Positions 10,366 through 22,546 of a stretch of 64,000 bases of DNA are shown here, one piece after another. Every line of letters begins with the position of its first letter. The stretch's first letter is position 1. This DNA is from Terfezia claveryi (taxonomy: Eukaryota; Ascomycota; Pezizomycetes; Pezizales; Pezizaceae): contig WHUX01000037.1 in the NCBI GenBank assembly GCA_015179025.1, positions 248,001-312,000 on the forward strand, written 5' to 3'. A program made the translations under genes and the position numbers. Under the pieces are notes generated by a model. It searched no databases, had not been told where the DNA came from, and was given only the letters and a program-made list of their open reading frames with translations.

Positions 10366-13216
10366 CTATAGCTTCGGTCTCGTTTGGTTTATCCCTTCTA
10401 ACCGGAACTTGACATCCTTCAACACCTTGCTAGTTGGCTTCCAGTCATCAAATTGTTGTAGTAGATTGTTCTTCTCTTGTTCCAACTTTGTTCTCACTAA
10501 ATGTTCCTCCAGCAGCCCCCTCATCGCCCATGGTAGAAAGAATGGGTTATTATTGGTCGTGGGCAGCTCAAAAGAATCAACGCGGAGGGGGACACCAGGA
10601 GAATCGGTGGTCTCTAGGGCATGACGAATGGTGAGGCTGTAAAAATGACATTAGCTACTGGTGAAAAACTTCAATAGGAGGCCTCGCACTCATAAACCCT
10701 GTCATCATCATAAATCCGAGAATGCCCCTCCCCTCCATACAAGCTCCCTGCCAGTGGTGTACTTAGCTGCCGGATCAACCCATGATCACTAATACCCAGG
10801 TTTCTAAGTTTCATAGCAAAACCAACCAAATGGCTCAAGAAATTTGGCGCATGGACTCTGCCGTCAACAAAAACAGCCCTATATATGTATGGATGGTGAA
10901 TATTTGTGAATGTAGAACTCTCAAGAGGTACTAGCTGATCGTCAATACTGCCAATAAAGACAATCCGGACATCGTGAGCCAGGACCACACGAAGAGCCTG
11001 GATGTACTTCTTTGACACTGCACTCTCGGGCCTCTGAAACTCGAACAATTCTTTAGCAGAACCGGTCAGGATGCTCGTTGGCAGGTGGTAGAATGGGCCC
11101 AGGTTGATACCAGCCATGGCAGCTACAGTTGAATTAGCACTGCATAGTACCAACATCTCTCAAAACTTACCAACTCCAACCCTTGCGTTATCCACCCATC
11201 CTTGTTCAATCATCCGCGCAAGCAGTTGCAGCCCTACCACCACACCCTGGGAATGTGCACCTATCAAAACGAAATCCGCGTTCTTAACATGATCCATCCA
11301 TTTTTCAAGAAGCTTCCACAGCATTTCCACTCGGTCCGCCACTTTTCCCTCCCCTTCCAGTGCAACTGTCTCCACCTCTATCTCTATACCATTCTGCTCT
11401 GCCCAACGCTTGATAGCAGCTGCAGCAGATTGTGCAAATCTGACAGAGGTTCCGGTAGGCTCCCCAAGCACTGTACGCACGAGGCGCATCGGGAAAAAAC
11501 CATGTACGCCAATTGCTACAGCTTTCTTCACCCGTCGCGGCCCGTGTGCCCGGAATAAGTGTGCATTGGGTGTCTGCGCAGGTTTCTTGAATAGTCGTGT
11601 GAATTTACAATATAACGGAGGTGTCTCCACCAGGTTGTAACACGAGTCAAAGTCCGGGAACACATGATTTGGCGGACAGATTCGTTGAAGTTTATCTACT
11701 GCAGCCGAGGCAGCAGGGGGTGCCTGGCTGGGCGTTGGGATAGGGGGAGGCACTTTCATTTGGACTGGCGCTGCGGTACCATTCTTGTCCTTGGTGGCCT
11801 TGTCTTCTTTTGGGACAACAGCTGGTATAGCCGTAGGTACTCCGGGTTTTTGTGACTGATTTGCCTGACCTTTGGTGGAGCCTGCTAAAGGTGGTGTATT
11901 GTCGGTGACTTCCTGAGGTTGTGCTTGAGCGGAAACCCCCACGGCGGCATCATTGGTAGGCCCAGCACCGCTAACGGGATTTGATGGCACCCCAGAGCGA
12001 TACCAGAAGCTCCACCCAGATGAACCTGCTGCTGGAGCCTTTGTAGCAGCCTGGACATCATTGGTCGCTGCTGGAACCTTTGTAGTAGCCTGGACATCAT
12101 TGGTCGCAGTAATTTCTTCTAATTTCAGTATGGTATCAGGTGGGTTTGCGGTCACAAACGATTGCTCCTCCACTGTTGGGGCAACTTCACTAGCTGCAAC
12201 AAGAGTATCCTCATTCTCTTGTATCTCTCCCTGGGCGCTTCCCGTCTTATCAACTGTAACTATAGTTGGCCCCGCTGCACGGTATCCGCCCCAGAAACCG
12301 AACCACGAAGACCGAGCCAGTGATGGCGCTACTTGAGGTGTAAGTTCAGGTTCGGCCTCAGATATAGTCACGGAAGGAGCTGTGGGTTTGCTGTTTGTCT
12401 GTTCAACAGGTGGACCTGTGCCAGTAGTGTCGTCTACGATGACATCCTCTAGTGGCAAGGTTAAATCAGTGACAGGGACCTCAGGTTCCTTTAAAGCATC
12501 TGTTTCTGGTGCACTGGTGGTAGCTGGTGGCTGCGGATTTCCATACCACAACCATCCAATCCATCCCTGTTGCGTGTTCAGTGCACTAGCCGGTCCATTC
12601 AACTGCTCTGCATTGTCAATGCTTGCGTCACCGGTTGGGGCAAGAGGTTGACCATCTGGGGGTGAAACGTTGGAAGAATTTTCTAAAGGGTCTGTTGAGC
12701 CAGGCCCTGTCGCCGTAGTACCGTCTGTTATCGTCGCTAATTCACCTTCTCCTAGGTTGACCTGCCCAAGCACTGGCGTCTCTTGCTCGGGAGGCGTTAA
12801 AAGTCGGCTTTCTCGTCTAAAGGTTTCCGGTGTGACCTGAGAGGCCGGTGTTGACCTGAGAGGCCATGTCCGGATAAACCAGCGTGATTGGGTAAGATCC
12901 TGCATGCCGCACCGGTTTCCAATTAGTAGAGTTACATAAAAGCATCCCATGGTCGCCTTACCTCTTCATTGTCCTTTGGAAGCTTCATTTGCGGCCTGCT
13001 CTGATTCTTGTCATTTGCAGTAGCTGAGTCTGCCCCATTCTTCTTGGGGAGGAGGGATGAGGCAACTGAAGACGCCACAGTAGAGCCACTGAGTACAAAC
13101 TTGGTAGACACCCCGGAAGCATGAATAGCTGACAACGCTGGCGATGGTGGGTCAGGTGTGGTCGTTTCTCCCAAGCTCATGGTGGAACGCTTCTTCTTGA
13201 TGCCACGCCCGGCCAT
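10366..13216 (-). CDS. YML020W-type alpha/beta-hydrolase-like protein
   Basis: Conserved fungal protein of the yeast YML020W family, function unknown. Exons 13216-12962, 12899-11171, 11122-10690 and 10636-10366 (introns 62, 48 and 53 nt) give 895 aa. The first ~500 residues are low-complexity (Pro/Thr/Ala/Ser). They contain three separate Trp-rich patches (near residues 195, 281 and 377: GWIGWLWYGN, SWFGFWGGYR, GWSFWYRSG). The C-terminal ~380 residues form the conserved domain, with IGVHGFFP and the nucleophile-elbow-like GAHSQG (~residue 630) pointing to a lipase/hydrolase fold. The last donor (GTGCGAG at 10689) was chosen because it restores the family C-terminus (YDLTIRHALETTD). Catalysis is not proven by the sequence. 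Confidence 0.8.
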
Positions 13217-14859
13217 AGCTTTTGCCTTATGGTGGGGTTTTCCAGTTCCGAATCTAAACGATCGTCAAGTTTGCTCTCCGGGGTCGTTGAATAGTAGGAC
13301 GTAGCTTAAGGCGGGGGTAAGACGCAGAGAGCATAAATATGGGGGGTGTGAACGATGTGGTTATGTTGGCTAGGATTCCCAATGGCTGGCGAGATAGCCG
13401 AGCTCCTCTACCTTACCTAGGCCCCGTCGGCTAGGCAGTTACTCAACGCAGCGGCCGTCACCCGGCCCAACCTTTTTTTAGATATACTGTAAATATGTAA
13501 ATTCACGATCGATACTGTACGGCATACAGGGGCTGCTATAAACTCAGAGGTACCGACCGTTACTTACATACTGTACTGTACATATGTACAGTACCTCTAC
13601 ATCTACAGACTGGGCCCCCGTCCTTATCGCTGCATTCCAGGGTGCTTTAATTATGCGCGGAAATCAATTTTGTCATACCTGAGGATATTCTATTATTTTA
13701 TGAGAACAAATGTAAATACATCCTCATGTTCTTCTCCTCCTCGTCGTTCTCCTCCTCCTCATTGTTCTTCTCCTCCTCATCGTTCTTCTCATGTCCTTGT
13801 TGCCAATTCTTCCGGCATCGCAAGCGGCTCGGACCGGATGGATCGATCGGGGACCCTGCGCCAAGCGTTTGTTTTGGCAGGACCAACGTACACACTACCT
13901 ACACTGTAATGTACATAGGTACAGTAGACTACCGGTACTCTGTAGATACTGTACGATGGTATATTTCATAAAAACAGCTGCGCTCAGAAACAAAAAAAAC
14001 ACCAAATAACAGTACAGTACATGTATGTAGACAGTACCGGTAGATATATACTCGGTATTTTGAAACTAGAGCTCTTGTACCTACATATACGCAAATAGCC
14101 CATCGTCATGTCAGGTCTAGAACCGTTGGCGCAGGTACCGGTACATTGCAATGTACTGGATTTATCTCACAGTCTGTCCACTATGTATGTACCCTACCGT
14201 ACGGTACGGTAAGGAAACGGTTGGTTGATTGAAGCCATCGAAGAAGTAACTATGTCATTTTGAAAAGAAGCAAAAAAAAAGTGATCTATCTTGTAACTTG
14301 TATGGGTCAAATCAATTGCAAAGACGACCCCAGGCTAACTAGTCCTACCGGTACGTTACCTACTTAATGTATCCCTCCGCCACTTGGGTGCACCGCCTCA
14401 CCTGAATAAAACCAATAGGTACTCCGTGGGTGACAGCCATATCCGTCTTCTTCCTGGGTCTCGTGCTCATCTTCCCAACGTTCGCCATAATAATAATATA
14501 CACACATGTTGTACCTCAATTGCCTCCAATCAGCCCCGGGTGGATTCATCACTTGCGCATTGAAGGCAAGAGGCAACTACTAATCAGGTCCCACCGAAAA
14601 CAATATACGATACCCGTATACATATTACCGTCGCCGGACTAATATCATAGAAACTACAACCCCTGCCGCTCATCAGAGCCTATCGATTGAACTGCCACCA
14701 CCTTGACGAGCTCCACCCCACTATCTGCTGTGCCTCGCCCCAGGTCGCATTTCTACAGGGGAAAGAGCAATACTTGTACAGTACCTGGTCCCTTCTTCCT
14801 TTCCTTCTGTCCAGAAAAATGCAAGCCGGTCTTTCGCAGCACTCAATACCGTCGTCAAG
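13217..14859. promoter_or_regulatory. Divergent intergenic region rich in GTAC palindromes
   Basis: 1.64 kb between two divergent genes. It contains a perfect 22-bp palindrome at 13573-13594 (half-site GTACTGTACAT) and many further GTACAGTAC, ACCGGTAC and TACCGGTA motifs between about 13490 and 14360, plus a CTCCTC/TTC-rich microsatellite at 13727-13800. No gene found. Regulatory function is inference. Confidence 0.45.
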
Positions 14860-17800
14860 ATGAAGAAGTCGACCAGTCATCGCTTCCTGTCGGTACTTAT
14901 CAGTACTACACTACTACTGGCGTTCCTTTCCTGCGAAACGAGTCTCCCGGTTGATGCCAAAAGGGTATTCAGGCCCGACAGGCTGGATGCGGCAAAGTTA
15001 GAATTGGTGCATTCTGTAACTGCGCACCAACTATCAAAGACCACGCCCGGTACGTTTATTGCTGGCAATACGAAGGAGTTGGGAAAGAGAGATGGGCTGG
15101 TAGGGAAACGAGATGATGAAAAGGTAGGCTTCCACCCGCCCGCATGGCTCCCCGTAGATATTGAAAGCTGAAACCTTGCGATGACAGTGTCGGCATGTCC
15201 ACCACGCTAAAAACAAATGCAAGTTTATACGGGAAAATTGTGCGGACGAGTCAGTCGGTTTGCTCAACTATCTTGACCTGTACTATTGTGAATTACCCCA
15301 TGCACCGGTGCTTGCATTGATTACGATGGCAGTTTGGCTTGGGATACTCTTTACTGTGAGTCCCTAATACTCCCTACGATAATCACCTAATTGAGGATGA
15401 AGATTAGAGCTCTGGTTCTAACCGGAATGCTAGACTCTCGGCATCGCCGCCAGTGACTTTTTTTGCATTAATCTCTCCACAATAGCCAGTGTCCTGGGAA
15501 TGTCAGAGAGCATGGTAGGGACACTATATCCACACCCACTGTCCCACATTTTATCATGATAGTAACTTCGCATCTTGCGTTTTCAATGGTTGTAGGCGGG
15601 TGTCACATTTCTAGCATTTGGCAACGGGTCGCCAGATGTGTTCAGCACCTTCGCTGCCATGAAGATCAACTCCGGCTCCCTTGCAGTCGGGGAGCTTATC
15701 GGCGCTGCATCATTCATTGTTGCGGTTGTTGCTGGCTCAATGGCCATCGTTCGGCCGTTCAAGGTCGCCAGACGACCATTCCTTCGTGATATATTGTTTT
15801 TCATTGTGGCGATCTTGTTTGGTATTTTTGTGCTAGCGGATGGGGAGATTCATACTTGGGAGTGTGTTGTAATGGTGTGTTACTACATATCCTATGTCAT
15901 GTTTGTTTGCATATGGCATTGGTGGGCAACGAGGAATAAGAGAATAAGAATGACGGATGCTCATGCACGGGATCAATACCTTCCACCGGGAGAGGAAGAG
16001 GCGAGTCACATTGGTGATGATGATGATGGGGGAGTAGGGAGCACAGAAGGGAGTGGATTATTGGGCACAGCACCTGATATACGGCTTCTTGAGAGCCAAG
16101 AGGACGAGAATGAGCTTGAAGAGGAGGAGCAGGCAGTTTATGTGGAGCTGAGTAACAATATGAGGGTAACGCGGTCAAGATCGGATACGGGGCAACTACC
16201 TCCTGTGACACCGCAATTCATCAGACCTTCACTTGTTGGAGCCTTGGAGGTAAAGTATCCCACATCCTACCTACCCTAGGAGAAACCTCGAGTATTCTAA
16301 TTGTTTATAGTTCCGCTCCGTCCTTACCTCCCTTAAAAAATCCCAAAACTTTGGAGGCAGGTCAATATACCTGCGCAGGTACTCCGACAATCCAGCTTTG
16401 CATTCAAATCCACTGCGATATTCAGCACCAGGCACTCTAATGCATAATACCCCATCTGCCAGTTTACACGAGTCGCAAGGTTATTTCCCTACTATCTCTA
16501 ATCCACCCAGGCCCGGTCCGAACCCCCAGCGAGTGAGAGCAGTTTCGGTGAACGGCCTGGAGAGTCATACATATAATCATCATTATACCAGTCAGTTAGA
16601 GGCAGCGAATCGCGTCTCAAATATCACGCTAACCCTCCCTTCACATAGCGGGGTGCACCGAAGAGAGACAGGACTAAAGCTAACAGTCCCATCTCAAGAT
16701 TTCCTTGCTCCTCCGGGTGGTCCAGCACCAGATACCACTGCATCATCGCCTGCATCATCGCCTGCATCATCTTCAGTCTCCCCGTCTACCCGCCTCTCTC
16801 CAATTAAGGCAGGGCATCGGCCTCAGAGGAGTGTTGACAGTCAAGGATCTTTACGATTCACCAGGTCTCCATCAATCATTACTGAGGGAAGGAGTTCCAC
16901 ACCACCCATAATGAACCTGCCCGAGGGACATAGCTACCCACCAGACGGAGACCTGCTTAGAGAGCGACTCATCATCAGTGATGCAGACTCCGGACAGACT
17001 TTATCAGGGGAAGCATACCCTAAATGGACCCGTTTCCGGTATTGGCCCTATGACTATCTCCCCCCACCGCAACTCATTACATCAAAGCTCTTCCCTACAC
17101 TTCAGGAGTTTGGGGATAAGACTCTCATGGAGAAGCTCATGGCACTTATGGCTCTTCCTAGCGTCTTTCTATTGGCAATAACCTTGCCCGTAGTCGAAGA
17201 AACCGGCCCTGCAAAGGCGCCCGAACCAAAAATATCTCGTACCAATGGGGCATCCACCCCACTCCTTCTCGAGCTCGAATCTCCACAATCAGCAGCTGCA
17301 TTCCCGGGAATGCATGACTCACCGCCAGAAACTCTCCCTGGCAATGATATCCCCCCGGGGAACTGGAACCGCTGGCTTCATTCCCTCCAATGTATCTTCG
17401 CCCCTATATTCGTCACCCTTGTATTCTTCGACGCCGACGGGACCGAGACCTCAGACTCTACAATCGTAAAACACCTCCTCTACGCACTACTAGTAGGGCT
17501 CATTTCTCTCCTCCTCCTCCAAATATTCACCTCCCCTACCCAGCCCCCAAAACACCGCCATCTTCTCTGCTACCTCGGCTTCATCGTATCCATATCCTGG
17601 ATCAGCACAATCGCAAACGAAGTCGTCGGCGTCCTAAAAACCATTGGAGTCATCTTCAACATCTCTGACGCCATCCTCGGGCTTACAATCTTCGCCATGG
17701 GAAACTCCCTAGGTGATTTAGTGGCTAATATCACGATTGCGAAGTTGGGGTTTCCGGTTATGGCGCTATCGGCGTGTTTTGGTGGGCCAATGCTCAATAT

Positions 17801-18068
17801 CTTGCTAGGTGTGGGCATCAGTGGAATGTTTATTGGTTGGAAAAGGAATGGGGAGGGGTATAAGGTGGAGGTTAGTCCGATGTTGGCGGTTAGTGCGGCG
17901 ACGTTGTTGATTACGTTGGTGTTTTTGTTGGTGAGTGTACCCGCGAACGGGTGGAAAATGAGTAGGCGGATTGGGTGGGTGATGGTCGGGCTGTGGAGCG
18001 TAGGTACGGTGGTGAATTTGTGTGTGGAGGTGAGGGGAATAGGGAGCAAGGTTTGGGGGAATAGTTAG
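14860..18068 (+). CDS. CCX-type sodium/calcium-exchanger family protein
   Basis: Cation/Ca2+ exchanger of the CCX/NCLX branch (yeast YDL206W-like), a multi-pass membrane protein expected to move Ca2+ or other cations against H+, Na+ or K+, probably at vacuole or ER membranes. Exons 14860-15123, 15188-15355, 15434-15514, 15596-16249 and 16311-18068 (introns 64, 78, 81 and 61 nt, all phase 0) give 974 aa. There is a signal peptide at 1-34, then a Cys-rich luminal segment (CRHVHHAKNKC..). The first exchanger repeat has the ion-binding motif FGNGSPDVFS, and the second, near the C-terminus, has GNSLGDLVANI. Between them is a ~400-residue acidic and Ser/Pro-rich cytosolic loop, longer than in bacterial exchangers. 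Substrate cannot be told from sequence. Confidence 0.88.
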
Positions 18069-18900
18069 AGTTTTTCATTTTCTTCATTAATTTGCAGGAG
18101 TAGGAGAGGGAGAGCGAGGTTATTTAATGTATTAAATGTTGATATCTCTTGCCTGTTAGGGTTTTTGTTTGTGGGTTTACGCATATACGCTTTTTTCTTT
18201 TCGTTGCGCTCTTGGCCTTTTGTTTTTCAATGAAGGATGGAAATTGCTTTGGTAGAATGGTATTTGGGTTTCTTTCTGTCTCGTGTAACTTGCAGATATA
18301 TCGATTGTCAAACAATTGGGCGATTGAATTCAGTATTGTGATTGGAGTTCTAAAGCTGAAATTCTTGTACTACATTTAAATGACCGTCGATTAGAGAATG
18401 CACCAGCAATAGAGCACTCGAACGGTTATTAATAATAACCTAGCTTCGTGATTCAGGGTAATTTTCAAGTATGTATTTCTATGAGCAAAACAGTGGTAGA
18501 AAGCAAATCTTCTCAGCAGAGGTTCTTTTTTTTTCTCTCCTAGCAGAATATTTCGATCGAATTTTGCATAGCTCTAGCAACTTCACTTATTGTTAACTAA
18601 GGATTAACCAAAATAAAATTAAAATAAAAAATAAAAAAAATTAAAAAAATAAAAACATCTCAATTCAGGATCTAGTGAATAAATGAATATATGGATGATG
18701 CGCTACAATCATTCTTACACAACCCCTTACATCAAGGAGAACTGCCTACCCCTCCGTACTCCACGACCTCAGATCACGAGTTCTCACGATGATTCGACCT
18801 CATCCGGAAAACGCTGATTCGACCCCATTCCGGAGAAAACTTAGGAGGCTCAGGCTACCATTGAAGACTCCCTCATATGGTGCTAGGTGATACCTATATC
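18069..18900. other. AT-rich gene-free stretch
   Basis: Downstream of the exchanger gene. It includes an A-rich run (AAAATAAAA-type) at 18610-18655. No gene or clear repeat recognised. Confidence 0.6.
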
Positions 18901-19215
18901 TTTATGCAAAACAATGCGGGGGGATACATAGGTATATGTTTTCAGGAGATGGGCGTATAATGTGATGAAGTGGCCTTTCTTACTTGCCGGACTTGAATCC
19001 AATTGAACATATCTGGGTAAAGCGCAAGGAATTGCTACACCAATAGTTCCTAGAGTTTGCTCGCATGACAGCAGGGGGCTCCAGTGGTGAAAGAGGCCAT
19101 TGGAAAAGCGCTGTGCAATTTCTGAGAGGAAATCCCTGAGTGAGTGACAACTTCATTGAGAGTAGGTATGTCTCGACGCTCATTAAGGCAGATGGCCGGT
19201 ATACGGATTTTTTTG
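18901..19215 (+). pseudogene. Tc1/mariner-type transposase relic
   Basis: Broken C-terminal third of a DDE transposase. Readable pieces: FMQNNAGG (from 18901), the diagnostic DLNPIEHIW with VKRKELLHQ following (about 18988-19045), and a tail resembling SMSRRSLRQMAGIRIF (about 19165-19215). Several frame changes and stops lie between them. DLNPIEHIW surrounds the last catalytic acidic residue region of Tc1/mariner enzymes. No terminal inverted repeats were found around it. Confidence 0.75.
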
Positions 19216-21344
19216 ATTTTTTTTACCATTTTGACAAATATGTTTCAAGAACACTTTTGTATATACTTTTTTTTTTTGGTTTTTATGTATCTAGCTTTTT
19301 TATGGTTGGTTGAGATATTCAAAAGTATATGATCAAGCTATCCTTACTCTACCTACTACCTTGCACTTTTGTTCCGATGTAATCTTCCGCTGAAGATGCC
19401 TGCGCAATACGCCTGCTATGCTGGAGTCGTCACAAAACTAATGTATTGTAGGTAAAGCTCTAAAGAAATTCTAGGATAGCTGGGCCTGTATAGTGAACTG
19501 TTTACTCTAGCTGTACCTCACATGGCTTATATATAAAGATTTCGAAGAGTAACAGCCAGCCTGCGGGGGATAAAACGCTGGCAGATAATACAGTAACGTG
19601 CCATCCTGTTCGCACCCCACCTGTTTTACACCCAAACTGTCCATTTTTCCAATATTGTCATTCAAGCACAGGGAGCCTAGTTCTCTGAAATAAATTAATT
19701 GTGGTCCCAGAGTCAGAAACTGAATTTTGCGTGTTATAAAGCTCTGCAAAGTTGGGGATATGGTTGTCATGTAACTTTTCACATACATACAAATATGTAT
19801 GAGATGACTATGTACTTGTACAACCTCCGCCTTTTAGTGGGTATTCTGTGCTTGTAGTTTTTTTGATATTCCATGGAAAACATATTCAGAAAAATATATG
19901 GGGGTGAGTTTGATAGCTTTAGTTCTCTGTGGTGGTCTTAAGTGGCGGCACAGCTAAGGCATTTTGTCAACTTTTCCAAAAGAGGGCACTTTTGGTCATT
20001 TGCGGTGTTTTGCGTTGCAGGATGGCCTAGAACTAGTCTGGTTGGCACAAGCCTCTCGTAGAGAGCCTAGAACTATATGTATGTGCTGGTCCAACAAGAG
20101 GCGGTAGATACTGTTTGGTAGCTGTAGTATCAATCGAATGGCTCGTATATATCGTATATATATCGTCTCCATGTACCCTATCCAAGGTTTATCTTGGGAG
20201 GATCATAGGCTTGGGGGAAATGCCTTGGGCACTCAGCAAGGCCCACGTACTTAGCTCTCCCTAAGGCAATCATTCTAACACCAGCAGTGGCCAGCGAAAC
20301 CCACGACATTCATGCGGACCACCGAGCCAATTCGTTAAGCAGAGAGAGGCCTGCTTCTAGGGATATAGTTGAGGGTAACGCTCAATATTAGCTGCCGAAG
20401 CTGCTAGTTGTACGGGGGAGAGAAAAAGTGGCTGGCCTTGGAATGTACGAGGATGTGTAGTCTAGCGCAGCTGAAGAGTCTGAAGACGGCCAGAACGAGA
20501 GGTTAGTGGGTACAAAAATATTCCAAAGTATTTCTTTTGGTTTGCGGTGCACCCTTTCGGCTGCAGAAGGAGCAGAAAATTCTAAATCTGCAGAACCTTA
20601 GAGTTGCATTTTATGTGGTGTGCAGCCCCTGACTCCTTTATGCAAACGCAACTGGGAGTTATTCTTCCTCGTGCTCAGTCATTTTGTTCCGGCAAAAGGT
20701 AATGGAGGCAGTCACATTCAAGGTATTCCCTGTTTACCGGGTGAGGACCTGTCGATATTGATGATCTATTGGCACAAATGATGGAGGTGGTGGAATTATA
20801 GCTACATACCTCACTCGTGTGTTCTCTCAAGAACAGGTTGGGAGTGTGCAACCGAACTGCTGGTACATATACATCACGAGCCGCTTTGCTCATGAGTCAA
20901 ATGCACATGGTTATCAAACCCATGTCTGCCTCATGGTCCGCAAACACTCCAAGAAGGGTATACGATCCCATACAAACTAATCGCAATACGGTAACACAAA
21001 TTCAGCACAAATACAGCCAAGGTAATCGCTTGCTGCAAGCTCGAGCTACAACAAATCAAGGAGAGTTCAAGACACCTAGGAAACTCTTTAAATAGTGATA
21101 TCGGTGACAAATCCATCTGCAAGATGTAGACAGGATGAGAAAACAGAATATGAAAGGCATTCTTCAGTCAACCAGACCAAGTGACCACCATATACCTTCA
21201 CCATCACAAATGAAGCCAACCCCCCAACAAACCAGGCCGAACTTGACAATGAGAGATTTCTGAAAGAGAGCCGGTGACGTTCGAGGAAGCCGAGGGTAGA
21301 ATGGAGGAAGTAACTAGGATACCAAAAGACAGTCGACACGGACT
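19216..21344. other. Gene-free stretch with one mini-insertion
   Basis: About 2.1 kb with no supported gene. It contains the 32-bp insertion at 20034-20065, described separately. Short open frames show no family resemblance. Confidence 0.5.
20034..20065 (+). mobile_element. 32-bp TAGTCTGGTTG mini-insertion
   Basis: Starts TAGTCTGGTTGGCACA and ends with a small hairpin (CTCTCGTAGAGAG). Flanked by the exact 8-bp direct repeat CCTAGAAC (20026-20033 and 20066-20073). It keeps only one end of the element seen complete at 1634-1922. Confidence 0.7.
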
Positions 21345-22069
21345 TTACAAGGATTCCACAGCAGTGGAGAGTTCGTCCAGCTCCTTCTGGCACAGCTTGA
21401 GCTTCTCGCCGATCTCCTCGTACTTCTTCTCCCACTGGTCACGCTCGGCCTCAACGGTGGCGACTTTTCGTTCGTAGTGCTCGGCCTTGACATCGGTGAG
21501 ACGTAGCCTAGAAAAAATAATGTTAACAGTTCTTCATTTGTGTGGAAATGTGTCTCGCATGTTAGAATTGTAGAACGTACTTCTCATTGGTCTCTCTCAA
21601 ATTCTTGTCAGCTTCTTCGGCTTCCTCTTCCAGCAACTGGACCTTTCTCTGTAAACTCTCAACCTCCTGGCTGGAGGTGGCTCCAGAGTCAGCAGACGAC
21701 TTGAGCTCTTTTACTTTTTCTTCAAGCTTCTCGACGTCGCCTTCAAGAAGTTGGTTGCGGTGTGAGAGGGAGGTAATTTCTTGCTCTTTCGCTAGGTTTT
21801 CTTGCTCTAAAGCCTTAACTTTGGCCAAAAGCTCGACATTCTTCTCGTGAGCCCCCTCAGCCTCCATACGGAGGCTATTCATTTTCTATAATAGTATATT
21901 AGCTCTATACATCGAAGAGAAATCCAAAGGCATGATCGGATCCAGAAGCAAGCCGCTGCAATTCCGTGATTGAAAGACCAAGGGGTCATTTGATGAATCA
22001 TAACCATAATGACGACAGCTGCATGGAGGGGTAACGTAGGGCTTCCCTTACCTCCCTGAGCTTATCCAT
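21345..22069 (-). CDS. TPM1: Tropomyosin
   Basis: Fungal tropomyosin, a coiled-coil dimer that runs along actin filaments in cables and the contractile ring and promotes type V myosin transport. Exons 22069-22052 (18 nt, MDKLRE), 21885-21581 and 21507-21345 give 161 aa, the usual fungal length. The protein is a continuous heptad coiled coil rich in Glu, Lys, Leu and Ala. The N-terminus MDKLREKMNSLRMEAE matches the family consensus and fixes the tiny first exon. The first intron (22051-21886, 166 nt) is long for this locus. The gene is divergent from securin, sharing a 477-bp promoter. Confidence 0.92.
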
Positions 22070-22404
22070 GATGATTGTATTGAGTAGAAGAGGTGTGGAA
22101 GCTAAAAAGACTTGACCAAAGGCCTTTTTATTGGTTTATTCGAGGACGTTTGTGGAGAAGGATGGCGTACGCTTGTTAGCGGAGAGGGAGAGGGGACGGA
22201 ATATAAGGTCACATCCAAGTGGTAAGCCCCCTCGTTGCTCTACTAAGACGTTTTAGGGATGAGGCTTGGCAGTAGGAGCTCAGAGAGGCCCTGAGCGGCA
22301 GTCTCGATTGTACAAGTACTTGGCACTGCAAGCCTGTGGCTGCGTTGGCCCACCTACTTTGAAAAGTTACCCTGATTCGGCAGTTGCTGTGGAAACACCA
22401 CGAG

Positions 22405-22415
22405 CAACCAGACTA
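22405..22415 (-). mobile_element. 11-bp TAGTCTGGTTG mini-insertion
   Basis: Reverse-strand TAGTCTGGTTG, flanked on the + strand by exact direct repeats ACCACGAG (22397-22404 and 22416-22423). It lies in the shared tropomyosin/securin promoter, 131 bp before the securin start codon. Confidence 0.6.
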
Positions 22416-22546
22416 ACCACGAGCAGGGTTTTGTTTACTGTGCAAGGAATCCACCTCTGGTATTTTACATTTATAAACATCCCACCAACAGCATCCAGCA
22501 CCACGTTCATCTCCACAAGGAGCAGCATATCACGGAGCTATCCACA

